Source: Spirogloea muscicola
Lineage: Eukaryota; Streptophyta; Zygnematophyceae; Spirogloeales; Spirogloeaceae
Reading direction: 5' to 3'
Assembly (NCBI GenBank): GCA_009602725.1
Contig: WELB01000116.1
Coordinates: forward strand, 319,917-340,073
Length of the DNA stretch: 20,157 bases
The position numbers and the translations under genes are program-made. Under the pieces are notes generated by a model. That model saw only the letters and a program-made list of their open reading frames with translations. It searched no databases and was not told the DNA's origin. Within the stretch, counting starts at the first letter, position 1. Every line of letters starts with the position of its first letter. Shown here one piece after another: positions 18,201 through 20,157 of this stretch.

Positions 18201-20157
18201 CTACAACAAGTCGAGCTGCGTGTTGGACCTCTGATGCAGCAGGCGGTGATCATTGAGCTGCTAAAGCAGAGCACCAAAGATTAGAAGGTCTGAGTGTGTG
18301 TACAGCTGAGGCAGCATAGAAGTCCTTCGGCCGCCGGAGCTTGAGCGTAGTGCCATGCAGGGAAATGCCGTCCAGCGCGAGCGCAGCTGAAGCGTCTTCT
18401 GCAGTGATGAACTCGGCAAAGCCGTAGCTTTTCTCGGCATTCACCTGTCAAAGCGAGCTCCGAGCCACAGCTTCAGAAGCACACAGGATAAGATCCGGGA
18501 TCTTGTGTAACATCGACTCACATACTCTCTAACGCCGTCGCAAGGCAGTGCTTAAGCAGACTAGGTGTCAAGCGCCCATGCAAAGGAGAGTTGCTGGGAC
18601 ACTGAGGAGCTGACTGTGCAGTTGATGCAGGGCTTGGAGGCGGGGAGGTGGTTGAGGCTGGCGGACAGCATAGCAGCGTTCATGAACTCCATGAGCTCGT
18701 CACCAGACACGGTGCTTGGCACGTTGCCAACGTACAGCCGCCGCGCCGGCCGCGTCGTCTGACTGGGCGTGGCTGCCGCCGCGGCGCCGCCGCCAGCCGA
18801 CAGCTGCCCGGCCAGCATGGGCAGGGTGAGAGACAGCTGTGCTGGCGTCAGCGGCAGCTTCACACCTAGAGCGTCCAGCAGGACAGGTGGGCGCGGCGTG
18901 CTCGGCACTGCCGGTGAGGTGCCGGTGGTCGCCACCGTGATGGCTGCTGCGGCAGCCTGGGCTGCCGCTGTCTTGGCGGCCATGTCGGCCATCTGCCGGA
19001 CCATCTCGATGACCCCCACGTCCAAGGGCACTGCCGCGCCGGCGGCCCCGGCGGCCCTGGCGGCCCCCTCCAGCACGCTCGGCTTTGGCAGCTTCCGCTC
19101 CTCATCGCCGCTGCTGTCTCTGGTCGGCGATCTGCGGCCCTTGCTGTCACCGGCAGGCGCCATGAGATCGACAGTCTCACGCCGCCGCCGCGGTGAGTAC
19201 CCACCGAGGCCGCTGCGCCCACTGTACCGGCCCCTCCCGCCGCCGAAGCGCGAGCCCCTCCTGTGCGACGGCGACCACGACCGGGAGCGAGACCGGGGGC
19301 GCGGCGACCTCGACCTGGACCGGGACCGGGACCGGCGGTGGCGCCGGTGCACCTCCCGAGGCCGCTCCAGCTCCGGCCGTCGGCGGCCATTGCTTCCCCG
19401 CGCCTCCCTGTCCCTCTCTCGGTGGTCCTCCCGCCGCCGGTTCCCCCCCGCCTCGTCCCGTCGATCCTCGCGGCGCGGCCCGCCGCTCTCCTGCTCCTTG
19501 GACTTCCCCGCCAACGACGCGCCGGATTGCCGGCTGTCATCTCGCCGCTTCTGAGGAAGGTCGTTGACATTGGCAGCGCTCTGGCCCCCTTCGGCGCGTC
19601 GCCGGCCCTCCTTGGCAGCTGTGGAGGGCGCGGACGAATCCTTGGCCTCCGGCTCTTCGCCGGCAATCGGAAGGGGCGCCCTGGCCTGCCGCGTCTCGTT
19701 CCTCGTGTCCTCATCAGCCGACAGACTAGCCGGCGCGGACACGCGGCGCCGGTCGTCTGGCTCTCGATTCCCGGCGCCAACATTGCCGTCGCCACGACCA
19801 CTGACGCCGCCGTGCGGAGGCCTGCCCTCCTGTGGGCCTTCCTCGAGCGCCGTGGACGACTGCGGCTGCCTGGCCTCGTTCTGCTCACTGGTGCAGGCGT
19901 CCCGGTTGCCAGCGTGCCTCTGGTCATCAGCACGGGCTGGCGCCCCGTCCTTCGCCCTCCCCTCCACCTCCCTCCCCTTCTGCCTCTCCAGCCTCTCCCC
20001 CTCCCTCCCCCTCTCCCGGTCCCTGCCCCGCTCCGCCTCTCTTCCCCTCCCCCTCTCCCCCTCCTTGTCTCTCACACCCGCCCTCCCCCTCTCCCCTTCC
20101 CGCCCTCTCTCCTCCTCGTCTCTCACACCCCCCTTCCCCCTCTCCCCCTCCCTCCCT
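15276..20157 (-). CDS. U2AF large subunit (U2AF65) splicing factor, 5' end beyond the window
   Basis: Binds the polypyrimidine tract at 3' splice sites and recruits U2 snRNP; nuclear. Exons in transcription order: from beyond 20157 to 18615, 18444-18304, 18106-18053, 17837-17796, 17507-17412, 17093-16986, 16740-16648, 16470-16391, 16289-15648, 15456-15276. All phases agree; about 992 aa are visible. Order seen: an Arg/Glu/Gly-rich tail; an RS domain (SRSRSRSRSPRPRSRSRS); an Ala-rich linker; RRM1 with RRLYVGNVPS and SYGFAEF; a short linker; RRM2 with VFIGGVSPSL and AYAFLEYMDP; then a UHM with the acidic helix ELAEFEDDIRLECARYG, NVYVEYS and GRSYG in place of the usual R-x-F loop. The UHM is split by a 185-residue insertion. 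The frame is open to the window edge and has no ATG near it, so the start lies outside. Exon 17837-17796 has a weak donor (gttgat). Confidence 0.92.
17094..17411 (-). other. GC-AG intron within RRM2 of U2AF65
   Basis: The exon ends AFLE in CTTGAG and is followed by gcaaga; the acceptor is gacgccag before YMDP. Joining here restores a continuous RRM2 (AFLE-YMDP) in phase 0, so the GC donor is well supported by protein alignment. Confidence 0.75.
17969..18002 (-). other. Candidate 34-nt cassette exon in a U2AF65 intron
   Basis: Within the intron 18052-17838, a segment is preceded by ccattgcag and followed by a consensus donor gtaagt. It is 34 nt long, so inclusion shifts the frame. Skipping joins GPNK to VFIGG and is required for a normal RRM2. 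Not shown to be used. Confidence 0.35.
19955..20157. repeat. Polypyrimidine/polypurine tract encoding Arg/Glu/Gly repeats
   Basis: About 200 bp in which the plus strand is almost wholly C and T (ccctctcccc-type units), with repeats of gtctctcacac at about 20067 and 20118. On the minus strand it encodes GER, GRE and RDRER-type repeats in the U2AF65 N-terminal tail, running off the window. Confidence 0.8.

Noticed and set aside
18769-19933. Long frames of 261 aa (plus) and 355 aa (minus, other frame)
   Set aside because: Shadows of the GC-rich RS and linker exon of U2AF65; only the 18615-20157 minus frame continues into RRM1.

Overview
This is nuclear DNA of a photosynthetic eukaryote, most likely a green alga. 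Genes are split into many short exons with GT-AG (and two GC-AG) introns. GC-rich first exons alternate with AT-richer introns, and the proteins look more like plant homologues than animal ones. The species cannot be named; a trebouxiophyte-type alga is an inference.

Three multi-exon genes were reconstructed by joining exons whose splice sites, phases and family alignments agree. (1) Plus strand, 716-4828: a RecQ-family DNA helicase, 14 exons, about 610 aa, closest in feel to the plant RecQsim/BLM-type group. (2) Plus strand, 8758-15054: an NSUN2/TRM4-type RNA cytosine-C5 methyltransferase, 16 exons, about 1067 aa, with both catalytic cysteines present. (3) Minus strand, from beyond the right edge to 15276: the large subunit of the splicing factor U2AF (U2AF65), 10 visible exons, with an RS-type domain, RRM1, RRM2 and a C-terminal UHM. 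Genes 2 and 3 converge, with 221 bp between their stop codons.

Between the helicase and the methyltransferase, about 5.3-8.1 kb, is a mobile-element graveyard. On the minus strand it holds a decayed PIF/Harbinger-type element: a Myb/SANT-like accessory ORF with a glutamine tract, running into a 5'-truncated, twice-frameshifted transposase. Beside it lie two large inverted repeats. One is a 206-bp near-palindrome flanked by an inverted, internally deleted piece of the same transposase. The other is a foldback whose two arms are diverged copies of an unidentified coding-like segment.

The genes do not form an operon-like unit; they are independent housekeeping functions in DNA repair, RNA modification and splicing. 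The most unusual points are a 185-residue insertion in the beta2-beta3 loop of the U2AF65 UHM, a degenerate U2AF35-binding motif in the same protein, a candidate frame-shifting cassette exon in that gene, and large insertions in the methyltransferase. No bacterial-type system, CRISPR array, tRNA or rRNA was found.
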